The notes: generated by a model not told the origin, from the letters alone. A stretch of DNA of 64,000 bases from Avimuribaculum sp964395975 (GCA_964395975.1 CAYNBZ010000004.1:1-64000), one strand, 5' to 3'; shown: positions 9,224-18,934, numbered from the stretch's first letter. Numbers and translations are program-made.

Positions 9224-11011
9224 TCAGTCGAGTTTAAGCACTGCAAGAAACGCCTTTTGCGGAACTTCGACGGTGCCTATTTGCTTCATTCGCTTTTTGC
9301 CGGCTTTCTGCTTTTCAAGCAGCTTTCGCTTGCGGCTTACATCGCCGCCATAGCACTTTGCGGTCACATCCTTGCGCACGGCCTTGATGGTTTCCCGTGC
9401 TATGATTTTGGCACCTATGGCTGCCTGCACGGCAATGTCGAACTGCTGCCTCGGGATAAGCTCTTTCAGCTTCTCACACATTCGCCGCCCGAATGTCGCA
9501 GCATTGTCGAAGTGAGTCAATGTGCTCAGCGCATCCACCGGCTCGCCATTGAGCAATATGTCCAACTTCACCAATTTCGACTCGCGAAAATCGTGAATAT
9601 GGTAATCAAACGATGCATACCCTTTGGAAATACTTTTCAGCTTATCGTAAAAATCAATGACAATCTCGCCAAGCGGCAAATCAAAAATCAACTCTATACG
9701 GTTACCCGAGATATACTCCTGCTTCACCAATTCGCCGCGCTTGCCGAGGCACAACGTCATTATCGGTCCTATATAATCGGTCACGGTGATGATCGATGCA
9801 CGTATGTACGGTTCCTCGATGTGGTCGATATAAGTCGGGTCGGGCATACCGGCAGGATTATGCACCTCGGAACAACCACCTTTTTTGTCAAAAACCTTAT
9901 ACGAAACATTAGGTACCGTGGTGATGACATCCATGTTATATTCGCGGCTTAACCGCTCTTGAACAATCTCCATGTGCAACAACCCGAGGAAGCCACAACG
10001 GAAACCGAATCCGAGAGCAATCGACGATTCGGGTTGGAACGTGAGCGAAGCATCGTTAAGCTGCAACTTTTCGAGTGAAGACCGCAGATTTTCAAAATCT
10101 TCATTATCGATGGGATAAACACCCGCAAACACCATCGGCTTGACCTCTTGGAATCCCTCAATAGCCTTTTCACAAGGATGTTCCACATGGGTAATGGTAT
10201 CGCCCACACGCACTTCTTTTGAAGTCTTTATTCCAGAAATTATATACCCCACATTCCCTGCCGACAATTCTTTACGAGGCGACATGGTGAGCTTCAGCAC
10301 TCCCACCTCATCGGCATGATACTCCTTGTCGGTACTGACAAATTTCACAAAATCGTCTTTCCGCAAAATGCCGTTCACTATCTTGAAGTATGCAATAATA
10401 CCCCTGAAAGAGTTGAAAACAGAGTCGAAAATCAAGGCCTGAAGCGGCGCATCCGGATCTCCTGTAGGTGCCGGAATACGATTGACTATAGCTTCGAGTA
10501 TTTCATCCACACCGACACCCGTCTTGCCGCTTGCACGTATTATATCCTCGCGCTTGCATCCGAGCAAGTCGATAATCTGGTCCTCAACCTCGTCGGGTTT
10601 GGCACTGTCAAGGTCAACCTTATTAATAACAGGAATTATTTCAAGACTATTGTCGATAGCCATATATAGGTTTGAGATGGTCTGCGCCTGGATGCCCTGC
10701 GAAGCATCTACTATAAGTAGAGCACCTTCACACGCCGCTATCGACCGCGACACTTCATAGGAAAAATCCACATGTCCCGGAGTGTCTATCAAATTGAGCG
10801 TATAATTCTCCCCGTTGTGTACATAGTCCATCTGTATGGCATGACTCTTGATTGTGATACCCCGTTCTCGTTCAAGATCCATGTCGTCGAGCACCTGATT
10901 TTGGAGGTCTTTACCAATAACCGTTTTTGTCCGTTCAAGCAATCTGTCAGCAAGGGTACTCTTGCCATGGTCGATATGCGCTATTATGCAAAAATTCCTA
11001 ATATGGTTCAT
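9224..11011 (-). CDS. lepA: Elongation factor 4 (LepA)
   Basis: A ribosome-associated translational GTPase that acts on the elongating ribosome and during 30S biogenesis. 595 aa, full length. The GTPase motifs are AHIDHGKSTLADRLL (G1), RERGITIKSHAI (G2), DTPGHVDFSYE (G3) and NKVD (G4). The family-specific C-terminal domain carries DFRESKLVKLDILLNGEPVDALS and VRKDVTAKCYGGDVSRKRKLLEKQKAGK (cited here in two parts: VRKDVTAKCYGGD and SRKRKLLEKQKAGK). The gene is monocistronic, with a -7 box at 11034-11041 and a terminator at 8893-8936. Confidence 0.98.
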   Translation of the reverse strand: MNHIRNFCIIAHIDHGKSTLADRLLERTKTVIGKDLQNQVLDDMDLERERGITIKSHAIQMDYVHNGENYTLNLIDTPGHVDFSYEVSRSIAACEGALLIVDASQGIQAQTISNLYMAIDNSLEIIPVINKVDLDSAKPDEVEDQIIDLLGCKREDIIRASGKTGVGVDEILEAIVNRIPAPTGDPDAPLQALIFDSVFNSFRGIIAYFKIVNGILRKDDFVKFVSTDKEYHADEVGVLKLTMSPRKELSAGNVGYIISGIKTSKEVRVGDTITHVEHPCEKAIEGFQEVKPMVFAGVYPIDNEDFENLRSSLEKLQLNDASLTFQPESSIALGFGFRCGFLGLLHMEIVQERLSREYNMDVITTVPNVSYKVFDKKGGCSEVHNPAGMPDPTYIDHIEEPYIRASIITVTDYIGPIMTLCLGKRGELVKQEYISGNRIELIFDLPLGEIVIDFYDKLKSISKGYASFDYHIHDFRESKLVKLDILLNGEPVDALSTLTHFDNAATFGRRMCEKLKELIPRQQFDIAVQAAIGAKIIARETIKAVRKDVTAKCYGGDVSRKRKLLEKQKAGKKRMKQIGTVEVPQKAFLAVLKLD

Positions 11012-11033
11012 TATATCTTCTTATTCAGCGATG

Positions 11034-11041
11034 CAAATTTA
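11034..11041 (-). promoter_or_regulatory. -7 box for lepA
   Basis: TAAATTTG on the minus strand, about 22 nt upstream of the lepA start codon. No convincing -33 TTG at the usual distance. Confidence 0.45.
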
Positions 11042-11124
11042 CGCAAAAACAACGGAAATATAAAAAAGCACGCCTCTAACCACTACAAGGTAAATTTGAT
11101 ATAAAAATTTAAGGGTATGTAAAT

Positions 11125-11940
11125 TTACTTGTTAATCTTATTTATCGTCATTCTTATTTCTGTAAGCCGCTCTAACAGTCCTTCCATCAAGTCGAGCCGC
11201 AGCATGTTGGCTCCGTCGCTCTTGGCAACGGCAGGATTCTGATGCGTTTCGATAAACAAGCCGTCGGCTCCTGTCGCTATGGCAGCCCTTGCCATCGGCT
11301 CTATCAAATGAGGCAAACCGCCAGTAACCCCTTTCGGCTGATTAGGCAGCTGCAATGAGTGCGTGGCATCATAAATCACAGGGCATCCGTTTTCTTTCAT
11401 GACAGGGAAACCACGAAAATCGACTACAAGATCGTAGTATCCGAATGTAGTACCCCGTTCAGTTATTGCTACATCATTATTTCCGGCATCTCGCACTTTC
11501 TGCACAGCGAACGACACGGCTTCGGGCGATAGAAATTGACCTTTTTTTATATTCACCATCTTGCCTGTCTTTGCCGCAGCGACAAGCAAATCGGTCTGCC
11601 GACATAAGAAAGCCGGAATTTGAAGGATATCGACATAACGCGCCGCTATCTCGGCCTCTTCGGGATTATGAATGTCGGTAACGACAGGTATGCCATAATG
11701 CTCTTTCACCTTTTTCAACACCTCAAGAGCTTGCAAATCACCTATGCCGGTGAATGAATCGAGCCGGGAACGATTTGCCTTGCGGTAGCTACCCTTGAAC
11801 ACATAGGGAATATCAAGGCGACGCGCCACTTCCGACACACGTCCGGCTATTTCCATGGCCATTTCCTCTCCCTCGATAATGCACGGCCCTGCAAATAGGA
11901 AAAAATTGCCCGTAGCCGATGACATCAATTCTTCTTTCAT
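11125..11940 (-). CDS. kdsA: 3-deoxy-8-phosphooctulonate synthase (KDO8P synthase)
   Basis: It condenses phosphoenolpyruvate with arabinose 5-phosphate to make KDO8P, the precursor of KDO in the LPS inner core. 271 aa, a TIM barrel of the DAHP synthase type. Visible motifs are FLFAGPCIIEG at the start, KGSYRKANRSRLDSFTG (PEP/A5P binding), ITERGTTFGY and YDATHSLQLPNQPKG. It overlaps the rsmE stop by 4 bp and is the last gene of the seven-gene run from 17110. Its presence supports a KDO-containing LPS. Confidence 0.97.
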   Translation of the reverse strand: MKEELMSSATGNFFLFAGPCIIEGEEMAMEIAGRVSEVARRLDIPYVFKGSYRKANRSRLDSFTGIGDLQALEVLKKVKEHYGIPVVTDIHNPEEAEIAARYVDILQIPAFLCRQTDLLVAAAKTGKMVNIKKGQFLSPEAVSFAVQKVRDAGNNDVAITERGTTFGYYDLVVDFRGFPVMKENGCPVIYDATHSLQLPNQPKGVTGGLPHLIEPMARAAIATGADGLFIETHQNPAVAKSDGANMLRLDLMEGLLERLTEIRMTINKINK

Positions 11941-12668
11941 ATATTATTTTTTATACCTTTATTTCTATGTTTTAATGCGTGACACGCAGCTACTACATAT
12001 ACAGCAGCTGTTTCGGTACGCAAACGACTTTCACCAAAAGTCACAGGGACAAAACCATGCTCGATGGCAACTGCCACCTCTTCACGGCTGAAATCTCCTT
12101 CCGGTCCGATGAGAATAACCACGTCTTTGTCACTTTTATAACATGCTTCAAACTGCCGTCGCTCGGTAGTCGCATCACAATAAGCTATAAACCGTTGCTC
12201 CGGCAATGAAGCATCCGATAACAACTTTTTAATGGGTGTCATTTCATCAAGCAAGGGCAACGTAACTTTCAACGACTGTTTCATCGCCGATATAAGAATT
12301 TTACACACCCTTTCGGTTTTCAATTCTTTTCGTTCGGAATAACGGCACAACAGAGGCACAATACGGTCAATTCCCATCTCTGTCGTTTTTTCGGCCATCC
12401 ACTCTATGCGATCGAGATTCTTAGTTGGCGCAATACCGATGGTTATGCTCCCCTGCCAATGGCTATTGACACTGGAATGGCTTATGATTTCAACACCGCA
12501 CTTCTTGGGATGGGCCGACGTGATGCGACACACGTACAGATTTCCCCGTCCATCAGTCACTTCCACCTCATTGCCCTCAATAAGTCTCAACACACGCACG
12601 GCGTGCTGTGATTCAACTTCCGGCAAGACAAGTGTCGCTATTATGTCGGGGGCATAAAATCTGTGCAT
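11937..12668 (-). CDS. rsmE: 16S rRNA (uracil-1498-N3)-methyltransferase
   Basis: A SPOUT-class methyltransferase that modifies U1498 of 16S rRNA. 243 aa. The N-terminal PUA-like part begins MHRFYAPDI. The knotted SAM-binding C terminus has LIGPEGDFSREEV and FGESRLRTETAAV, the RsmE signature. It lies 13 bp after the MFS gene and overlaps kdsA by 4 bp, which suggests translational coupling. Confidence 0.96.
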   Translation of the reverse strand: MHRFYAPDIIATLVLPEVESQHAVRVLRLIEGNEVEVTDGRGNLYVCRITSAHPKKCGVEIISHSSVNSHWQGSITIGIAPTKNLDRIEWMAEKTTEMGIDRIVPLLCRYSERKELKTERVCKILISAMKQSLKVTLPLLDEMTPIKKLLSDASLPEQRFIAYCDATTERRQFEACYKSDKDVVILIGPEGDFSREEVAVAIEHGFVPVTFGESRLRTETAAVYVVAACHALKHRNKGIKNNI

Positions 12669-12681
12669 GACAATACTTGTA

Positions 12682-13953
12682 TTAATATTTCACTATCCTA
12701 TTACCATTTTCCTTAAAAATCAAGAAAAATAGTATCGCAACCGCCAATGCATAACCGGCAAAAATCAGCCATGAAGTACTCCAACCCGCAAGTTGTAGTT
12801 GGGCATCACCTTGTGAATAAACAAAATGATTAATCACCTGTTGTGCCAACAAAGTTCCTATCGTAGCACCGATACCATTGGTCATCACCATGAACAGGCC
12901 TTGCGCACTGGAACGTATCGACGGGTCGGTTTCACGATCAACAAACAAAGCTCCCGACACATTGAAGAAATCAAATGCAACACCATACACCAACATCGAA
13001 AGTATGAACATCCACACACCCGTCCCCGGATCGCCCAGACCAAAAAGACCGAAACGGAAGACCCAGGCAATCATAGCAATCAGCATCACAGTCTTAATCC
13101 CAAATCGTTTCATAAAAAACGGAATGAGCAATATACATAATGTTTCACTCATTTGCGAAAGCGAAATAAGTGCATTGGCATGATTGGCTCCGAATGTGTC
13201 GGCATATTCGGCAACATCTTTGAACGAAGTTATAAACGGGTTGGCAAATCCGTTGGTTATCTGCAATGATACACCAAGCAGCATACTAAAAATAAAGAAT
13301 ATAGCCATCCGTTTCTGTTTAAACAACATGAATGCCCTCAACCCAAGAGCCTCAACAATGCTGCTGTCCTTTTTCTCCTTATTCGTCGGACAATTTGGCA
13401 ACGTTAGTGCATACAAGCACAACAACAGACTGAAAGCACCCGACACAAATAACTGTACAAATGTATGTTGGAATCCCAAAAGGTCAACCAATATCATTGA
13501 GCATATAAATCCAATAGTGCCGAATATTCTTATTGGTGGGAAGTCCTTCACCGTATCGAGACCAACACGAGTCAGTCCGGAAAAGGCTACTGAATTGCAC
13601 AGCCCTATGGTCGGCATAAAAAATGCCACACTAAAAGTATATAATGAAAATAATATTCCAAATTCAATTTCATCACCCGACATCCAACCGTAGCATCCTG
13701 CCGCCGCCATAGCCAATCCTGCTATCAGATGGCACAGGCTAAGCACTTTCTGAGCAGGCATGAAGCGGTCGGCAATAATGCCTACCAAAGCAGGCATGAA
13801 CAGAGATACCAGACCTTGTACGGCATAAAACCATCCGATTTTGTCGGCAAGTCCGACACATGCAAGATAACCGCCAAGCGATGTCAAATATGCCCCCCAA
13901 ACGGCATATTCGAGGAAGTTCATCAGTATTAGTCTTTTTTTCAAATTAAGCAT
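12682..13953 (-). CDS. MFS transporter, nucleoside-H+ symporter type
   Basis: An inner-membrane major facilitator with about 12 hydrophobic helices. The start is placed at ATG 13953 (423 aa, MLNLKKRLILMNFLEYAVWG), 16 bp after the upstream gene; an upstream in-frame extension would run into that gene. The opening with LMNFLEYAVWGAYLTSLGGYL and the loop ADRFMPAQKVLSLCHL resemble the NupG/XapB nucleoside permease family, so nucleoside uptake is the best guess. The substrate is not proven by sequence. It sits between a bifunctional nuclease gene and rsmE in the same operon. Confidence 0.85.
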   Translation of the reverse strand: MLNLKKRLILMNFLEYAVWGAYLTSLGGYLACVGLADKIGWFYAVQGLVSLFMPALVGIIADRFMPAQKVLSLCHLIAGLAMAAAGCYGWMSGDEIEFGILFSLYTFSVAFFMPTIGLCNSVAFSGLTRVGLDTVKDFPPIRIFGTIGFICSMILVDLLGFQHTFVQLFVSGAFSLLLCLYALTLPNCPTNKEKKDSSIVEALGLRAFMLFKQKRMAIFFIFSMLLGVSLQITNGFANPFITSFKDVAEYADTFGANHANALISLSQMSETLCILLIPFFMKRFGIKTVMLIAMIAWVFRFGLFGLGDPGTGVWMFILSMLVYGVAFDFFNVSGALFVDRETDPSIRSSAQGLFMVMTNGIGATIGTLLAQQVINHFVYSQGDAQLQLAGWSTSWLIFAGYALAVAILFFLIFKENGNRIVKY

Positions 13954-13969
13954 ATCACTATCGTTTTTG

Positions 13970-14569
13970 TTAATCCTTATTTTCAGCACGCTTCCGGTCA
14001 ATAGCCTTTTTTACTTCGGCAGCCATTTCGTATTCTTCATGATCGACATGCACTTGCAACATCTTTTCAAGTTGTTCTATCGAACAATTTTGATAACCTT
14101 TCTCCAAGTCGGCAGCCTCGGCCTGCCCATCGTCATCACCGACAGTCGGTTCTTTTTGCTCTCCAATGATAAAGCCCGTACGCTCCATTATATCACGGGT
14201 GGTATAAATAGGCGCACCCGTACGTAAAGCAAGTGCAATGGCATCAGATGTACGGGAATCAAGAACTACCTGCATCGAATCGTTGCTGAATGTCAATTCC
14301 GACATAAAAACCCCGTCATCAAATTTGCAAATAAACACCTCGTCCAACCCGATACCGAAAGCATGAGCCATGCTGACAAACAAGTCGTGCGGCATAGGAC
14401 GTGGCGGTATGATATTCTCAAGCCTTACAGCTATAGACTGCGCTTCGGCAATGCCCACGACGACAGGAATACGATACGGTCCATCGACCTGTGCGAGCAC
14501 CAATGCATACGCGCCCTGCTGTACTTGGCTGTAAGTTATGCCCATTACTTTCAATTCCACTCGTTCCAT
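13970..14569 (-). CDS. Bifunctional nuclease (BFN/DUF151) family protein with UvrB/UvrC motif
   Basis: 199 aa. The N-terminal about 130 residues match the DUF151 bifunctional nuclease fold, with VVGIAEAQSIAVRLE, PRPMPHDL and SRTSDAIALALRTGAPIY. The C terminus (about 160-195) adds a UvrB/UvrC interaction motif (IEQLEKMLQVHVDHEEYEMA), a combination common in Bacteroidetes. DUF151 proteins in other phyla are described as RNase/DNase; activity here is inferred only. The gene lies 19 bp after mnmA in the operon. Confidence 0.88.
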   Translation of the reverse strand: MERVELKVMGITYSQVQQGAYALVLAQVDGPYRIPVVVGIAEAQSIAVRLENIIPPRPMPHDLFVSMAHAFGIGLDEVFICKFDDGVFMSELTFSNDSMQVVLDSRTSDAIALALRTGAPIYTTRDIMERTGFIIGEQKEPTVGDDDGQAEAADLEKGYQNCSIEQLEKMLQVHVDHEEYEMAAEVKKAIDRKRAENKD

Positions 14570-14588
14570 TTCATCCTCCTGATTTGAA

Positions 14589-15671
14589 TTAGTCTCTTTT
14601 CAAATTCTGTCCTGTAATAATGCCACTACCATAACATAAATGAGCATCCGGACTGTATATTACAGCAAATTGTCCGGGAGCTATGCCTTGAACTTTCTTT
14701 TCCGATTCTATCACATATTCCATTCCACCGAGATGTGTCAACCAAGCCTTAGTGAACTCAGGTGAATGCCGGTTTTTAAACATTATCTCCACAGGACCGT
14801 CAACTCCATCCCAAGGATTACCCGAGATGAAATGCATCTCGTTTAAATGTATTGTTTTCCCGTATTGTTTCTCATTGCCATAGCCATTGCTTACATATAC
14901 AGTATTGTCAATCACATTTTTCTTTACTACATACCATGGGCCGCCACTCAGTCCAAGCCCCTTGCGTTGACCTATCGTGTGAAACCAATATCCCTTATGC
15001 TCGCCGAGTTTTTTCCCTGTTTCTATTTCGATTATACTACCCTTCTTTTCACCAAGGTGCCGGCGAATGAAGTCATTGTAATTAATCTTCCCAAGAAAGC
15101 ATATCCCTTGACTATCCTTGCGATAGGCATTAGGCATCTTGGTTTCAATGGCTATACGGCGCACTTCGCTCTTGGGCAAGTTGCCTATGGGAAACATTAG
15201 ATGCAACAATTGCTTATAACTTATTTGGGCAAGAAAATCAGTTTGGTCTTTTACCGGATCAACAGCCGTAGAAAGGTATTTGATGCCGTCAATCACATCC
15301 GTAGTGGCATAATGCCCCGTAGCTGTCATGTCGAATTCATGCCCCCACCTATCTTCAAAATAACCGAATTTTATCATCTTGTTGCACATCATGTCGGGAT
15401 TCGGCGTAAGTCCGGCCTTTACCGTACGCAAGGCATATTCCATCACGTTATCCCAATACTCTTGATGCAACGAAACGACATCAAACGGCAAGCCATAACG
15501 GACAGCAATAAGCTGGCACATCTCAATATCTTCTTCAGCCGAACAATCACCTTCATCATTGTCCATGCCTATTCTTATATAAAACAAATGCAGGTCGTGC
15601 CCTTCCTCTTTCAGTCGATGCACGACCACTGCGCTATCCACGCCACCAGATATTAAAGCTGCAATCTTCAT
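14589..15671 (-). CDS. mnmA: tRNA 2-thiouridine(34) synthase MnmA
   Basis: It thiolates the wobble uridine of Lys, Glu and Gln tRNAs with ATP and a persulfide relay. 360 aa. The PP-loop SGGVDSA is at the N terminus. Other signatures are NPDMMCNKMIKFG, with the first catalytic Cys, ATGHYA, KDQTDFLAQI, and KDSQGICFLGKINYNDFI, with the second catalytic Cys. It follows the DoxX gene by 14 bp. Confidence 0.97.
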   Translation of the reverse strand: MKIAALISGGVDSAVVVHRLKEEGHDLHLFYIRIGMDNDEGDCSAEEDIEMCQLIAVRYGLPFDVVSLHQEYWDNVMEYALRTVKAGLTPNPDMMCNKMIKFGYFEDRWGHEFDMTATGHYATTDVIDGIKYLSTAVDPVKDQTDFLAQISYKQLLHLMFPIGNLPKSEVRRIAIETKMPNAYRKDSQGICFLGKINYNDFIRRHLGEKKGSIIEIETGKKLGEHKGYWFHTIGQRKGLGLSGGPWYVVKKNVIDNTVYVSNGYGNEKQYGKTIHLNEMHFISGNPWDGVDGPVEIMFKNRHSPEFTKAWLTHLGGMEYVIESEKKVQGIAPGQFAVIYSPDAHLCYGSGIITGQNLKRD

Positions 15672-15685
15672 TTTCTGCTTTGTGT

Positions 15686-16186
15686 CTATGCTTTCTCCAA
15701 TTCATCTTGAGCTTGACTGTCCGAGCCAAGGAGTTTTATCGATATGAGATAATCAAGTGATATTTTCCCCGGACCTGCAAGCAACATATATATGAAAATA
15801 CCGATAAACAATATAGGTACATACCCTGGTTGCGTACTGAACAACATCATCGGCGGCACACTAACTATACGCGTCAGGATAAAATTCTCTGCTATAATCA
15901 TAGTCACCATTGGTGGCAACACGGCAAGCCGCGAGAACAACCCGAGGATAATCAACGACGAGCATACTATCTCTATGGCAATCAAGACAGCAAGCGTCAA
16001 GGTTTCCGACATTCCCATAATGCTGACCATATTGTTAGAGATAGTGTCGTCGAAATGTATCCATTGCCTGATACCGAATTGCATGAACATTATGCCGGTA
16101 AACAACCGCAAGAACAATCTCGACAGGTTGCTATAAGTATGCGCCGTACTATAAAGCAACAAATTTTTTACGAATACGGGAATCAT
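15686..16186 (-). CDS. DoxX-like integral membrane protein
   Basis: 166 aa with four predicted membrane helices in the DoxX arrangement (LSRLFLRLFTGIMFMQFG, LTLAVLIAIEIVCSSLIILG, a third around PMVTMIIAENFIL, and a fourth near PILFIGIFIYMLLAGPG). The DoxX family is loosely linked to membrane redox and oxidative-stress functions. Its neighbour in the same operon is a thioredoxin-like DUF5106 protein, consistent with a redox role, but no substrate can be assigned. Confidence 0.85.
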   Translation of the reverse strand: MIPVFVKNLLLYSTAHTYSNLSRLFLRLFTGIMFMQFGIRQWIHFDDTISNNMVSIMGMSETLTLAVLIAIEIVCSSLIILGLFSRLAVLPPMVTMIIAENFILTRIVSVPPMMLFSTQPGYVPILFIGIFIYMLLAGPGKISLDYLISIKLLGSDSQAQDELEKA

Positions 16187-16207
16187 CTCGGTTTTGCTTA
16201 ATATATA

Positions 16208-17110
16208 TTATTCAATCATACGTTTTATGCCTTCCACACTGATATTCTTGTCGAGAATACGCTTGTCACTATCAAGAATATATACACTTGGCTGTATCCG
16301 CAAGTCATAGGTATCGGCAACATTGTCATTAGCACCTATTATCCATTTGTCGGTGTAATTCCGTGCCCTCTCTGCCCATTCATTGGTATATTTTCCCATG
16401 TGCACACATATCACTGTAATCTCACCTGCATCGATTAACTTGTTTAATGTCACGTCAGTACTAAGCCTCAGCCTCGAAATCGAGCAATCTTCACACAAGT
16501 CGTCATTGAAAAAAAGAAATATCATTTTCCCTTCAATTTCCGATAATTTCACTTTACCACCATTGGCAAGTTTTAATTCGAAATCTTGAGCCTTATCGCC
16601 AATTAAGTTTTTGCGGAGCAACTCCAATTGATATTTATACCGTTCTTTTTCCGACTTCTTAAGCATGTTATTGTCAATGATGCTTTCCAAAAAAGGTATA
16701 TACACATCATCGCTCCAATACTCGGCACCACGGGCATATAGCGATCTTTCGGCAATCTCAGCCATTAGCAAGAAATTAGACTTGTTCGACTGAGCCTTTC
16801 TCATAATGTCCTTTATCGACGACACTACAATGGTCTTATGCGCATATCTGAAAAATGTCACGTAATCACGAAACGTGGCTTCAAAAACTTTCATATCCTT
16901 TATCGGAGCCGAAAAATCATAGTTTTCCCAAAAATGCTGCACCAAATAGTTAGTGCGATTTTCAAGCGAAACTATAGTATCGGGAACCACAGGATAAGTA
17001 AATAACCTCTTTTGTTCCTGAACATCACCGACATTTTGGGCATACAAAGCACACGGTAAAAACAGAAACAAAATAATTAAAATACCTAATACTTTCTTAA
17101 TTACATTCAT
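16208..17110 (-). CDS. DUF5106/thioredoxin-like exported protein
   Basis: 300 aa. A signal peptide (LGILIILFLFLPCALYAQ) precedes a DUF5106-type helical domain (about 40-165, with YLVQHFWENYDFS). A thioredoxin-like domain (about 170-300) has a CEDC active-site motif in LFFNDDLCEDCSISR and the cis-Pro region RIQPSVYILDSD. The CxxC is offset from a classical WCGPC, so reductase or disulfide-exchange activity is plausible but unproven. This is the first gene of the seven-gene run ending at kdsA, 21 bp before the DoxX gene. Bases 17111-17270 between it and murQ hold no recognisable element. Confidence 0.82.
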   Translation of the reverse strand: MNVIKKVLGILIILFLFLPCALYAQNVGDVQEQKRLFTYPVVPDTIVSLENRTNYLVQHFWENYDFSAPIKDMKVFEATFRDYVTFFRYAHKTIVVSSIKDIMRKAQSNKSNFLLMAEIAERSLYARGAEYWSDDVYIPFLESIIDNNMLKKSEKERYKYQLELLRKNLIGDKAQDFELKLANGGKVKLSEIEGKMIFLFFNDDLCEDCSISRLRLSTDVTLNKLIDAGEITVICVHMGKYTNEWAERARNYTDKWIIGANDNVADTYDLRIQPSVYILDSDKRILDKNISVEGIKRMIE

Positions 17111-17270
17111 TATATTTTAAGATTTAAACTGCCGAAGGCAAATCCCTAAATATAAATTTGCCAAGGTAAAAGTAAGCTAATATCTCCGATTAGACAATAT
17201 CATAACACAAAAAAACCTAATCTTCAACTTTTTTAAACAAAAAAATGAGTATTCCGCCCCATAGTATGAA

Positions 17271-18086
17271 TCAATGTTGCCGACAAGCATCAATGGCAGC
17301 TTTCACCGAACCATGAAGCAACAATAAGCGTCGGGCTTCTTCATATGGCAAGCCCGAATCTTCAATTATCATTCGAGTGCCTCGATCCACAAGTTTTGCA
17401 TTGGTTAGTTGCATGTTCACCATCTTGTTGCCTTTCACGCGCCCCAAGCGAATCATCACAGTCGTAGTAATCATATTGAGTATCATTTTCTGCCCTGTAC
17501 CCGACTTCATGCGCGAACTTCCTGTTACATACTCCGGTCCTACAACCATTTCTATCGCAATTTTTGAAATCTCAGAAATCGGTGCATCCGGATTGCTCGT
17601 AATGGATGCCGTGAGACACCCGTGCTCACATGCTCTCCTCAAGGCACCCAACACGTAAGGAGTAGTACCCGATGCTGCAATTCCTATCACCGTATCCTTT
17701 TCTCCAACACCGTGTTCTTGCAGGTCTTTCCATCCTTGCTCCGAATCATCTTCGGCATTTTCAACCGAACTTCGCAATGCTTTGTCACCTCCGGCTATGA
17801 TGCCTATTACCCATGACGGCTCCATACCGAACGTTGGCGGTATTTCCGACGCGTCAAGTACACCCAATCGTCCGGATGTTCCTGCACCTATATAAAAGAT
17901 TCGACCGCCACGCTTCATTCGTGGAACAATCTCGTTGACAAGTTGTTCAATCTTGGGTATTGCAGCCTTTACAGCATCGGCCACCTTATGATCCTCGGCG
18001 TTTATTTCTGTAAGGATTTCATGTACCGACTTGTTTTCAAGGTCGTTATACAACGATGATTGCTCACTTATTTTTACAAATGCCAT
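17271..18086 (-). CDS. murQ: N-acetylmuramic acid 6-phosphate etherase
   Basis: It cleaves the lactyl ether of MurNAc-6-phosphate to GlcNAc-6-phosphate and lactate in peptidoglycan recycling. 271 aa, SIS-fold. Signatures are GGRIFYIGAGTSGRLGVLDA, DASEIPPTFG, GVGEKDTVIGIAASGTTPYV and TGSSRMKSGTGQKMILNM. It follows the kinase gene at 18092-18934 by 5 bp, a pairing known from murK-murQ loci in Bacteroidales. Confidence 0.96.
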   Translation of the reverse strand: MAFVKISEQSSLYNDLENKSVHEILTEINAEDHKVADAVKAAIPKIEQLVNEIVPRMKRGGRIFYIGAGTSGRLGVLDASEIPPTFGMEPSWVIGIIAGGDKALRSSVENAEDDSEQGWKDLQEHGVGEKDTVIGIAASGTTPYVLGALRRACEHGCLTASITSNPDAPISEISKIAIEMVVGPEYVTGSSRMKSGTGQKMILNMITTTVMIRLGRVKGNKMVNMQLTNAKLVDRGTRMIIEDSGLPYEEARRLLLLHGSVKAAIDACRQH

Positions 18087-18091
18087 GACTT

Positions 18092-18934
18092 TTAATTGGA
18101 ATGGTATTTAATCAACCCTTCCATCGGATCTTTAATTATCTTGCCGACATTGATATACAACGCCTTGGCTGCTTCTTCAAGTACCTCACGGTAATTGACA
18201 GCTATAGAACCGACAAAATTAACCGACATCTCTTTATATCCCTTATAATTCTCAACATTACGCACAAAGAACGCTTTAAATGCGTTCAACACAAGCCGGT
18301 GCACCGATGGCTCATCTATATTTTCGGCGAGGAACGGAGACAACGAGGCAAGGAAACGGTTAGCCCCCTTAGTGCGATACACTTTCTCGATTATTATCTG
18401 CGGTGTCAAGTCGTATTGCTTCATGAATTTTTCTACAAGATCATGCGGCATTTGCCGTTTCAACATATCACCGACAAGCAGTTTACCAAGTACCGCACCG
18501 CTTCCTTCATCTCCCAATATATAACCGAGCGAAGAAACATTGTCGGCAATCCGCTCCCCGTCATAGTAGCAAGAGTTGGATCCTGTACCAAGTATGCACA
18601 CGATGCCACGCTCATTGCCACATACGGCACGAGCCGCCGCAAGCAAATCTGTGTCAACGGTTACCTTCCTTGCCATGGGTATATTATTGCAAATGGCATT
18701 CCTGACATTGTTACAAATGTTATCAAAAAGACAACCTGCCCCATAAAAAAATACTTCATCAATGGCCACATTATTCAAATGTGGCATAAGTTCCTTTCTT
18801 ATTGACTCCGACATTTCTGCCTCGGTGAGCAACACCGCATTCATTCCGGCAGCCAACACCCGCATTACCACTTTATCATTGTCAAGGACGCACCATTCAA
18901 CTTTGGTAGCTCCACAGTCTGCTATAAGTTTCAT
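18092..18934 (-). CDS. BadF/BadG-type sugar kinase, probable MurNAc/GlcNAc kinase
   Basis: 280 aa, ASKHA-fold kinase. The N-terminal phosphate-1 motif is LIADCGATKVEW and the phosphate-2/adenosine region has IVCILGTGSNSCYYDG and GYILGDEGSGAVLGK. Direct coupling to murQ makes MurNAc the likely substrate, as with MurK of Tannerella forsythia; N-acetylglucosamine is the main alternative. Together the pair would feed salvaged peptidoglycan amino sugars into GlcNAc-6-P. No transporter is adjacent. Confidence 0.85.
   Translation of the reverse strand: MKLIADCGATKVEWCVLDNDKVVMRVLAAGMNAVLLTEAEMSESIRKELMPHLNNVAIDEVFFYGAGCLFDNICNNVRNAICNNIPMARKVTVDTDLLAAARAVCGNERGIVCILGTGSNSCYYDGERIADNVSSLGYILGDEGSGAVLGKLLVGDMLKRQMPHDLVEKFMKQYDLTPQIIIEKVYRTKGANRFLASLSPFLAENIDEPSVHRLVLNAFKAFFVRNVENYKGYKEMSVNFVGSIAVNYREVLEEAAKALYINVGKIIKDPMEGLIKYHSN

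Noticed and set aside
9140..9952. Long plus-strand open frame opposite lepA
   Set aside because: Antisense to the clearly conserved lepA coding sequence, with no family features.
18101..18805. 234-codon plus-strand frame opposite the sugar kinase
   Set aside because: Antisense shadow; kinase motifs on the other strand are unambiguous.
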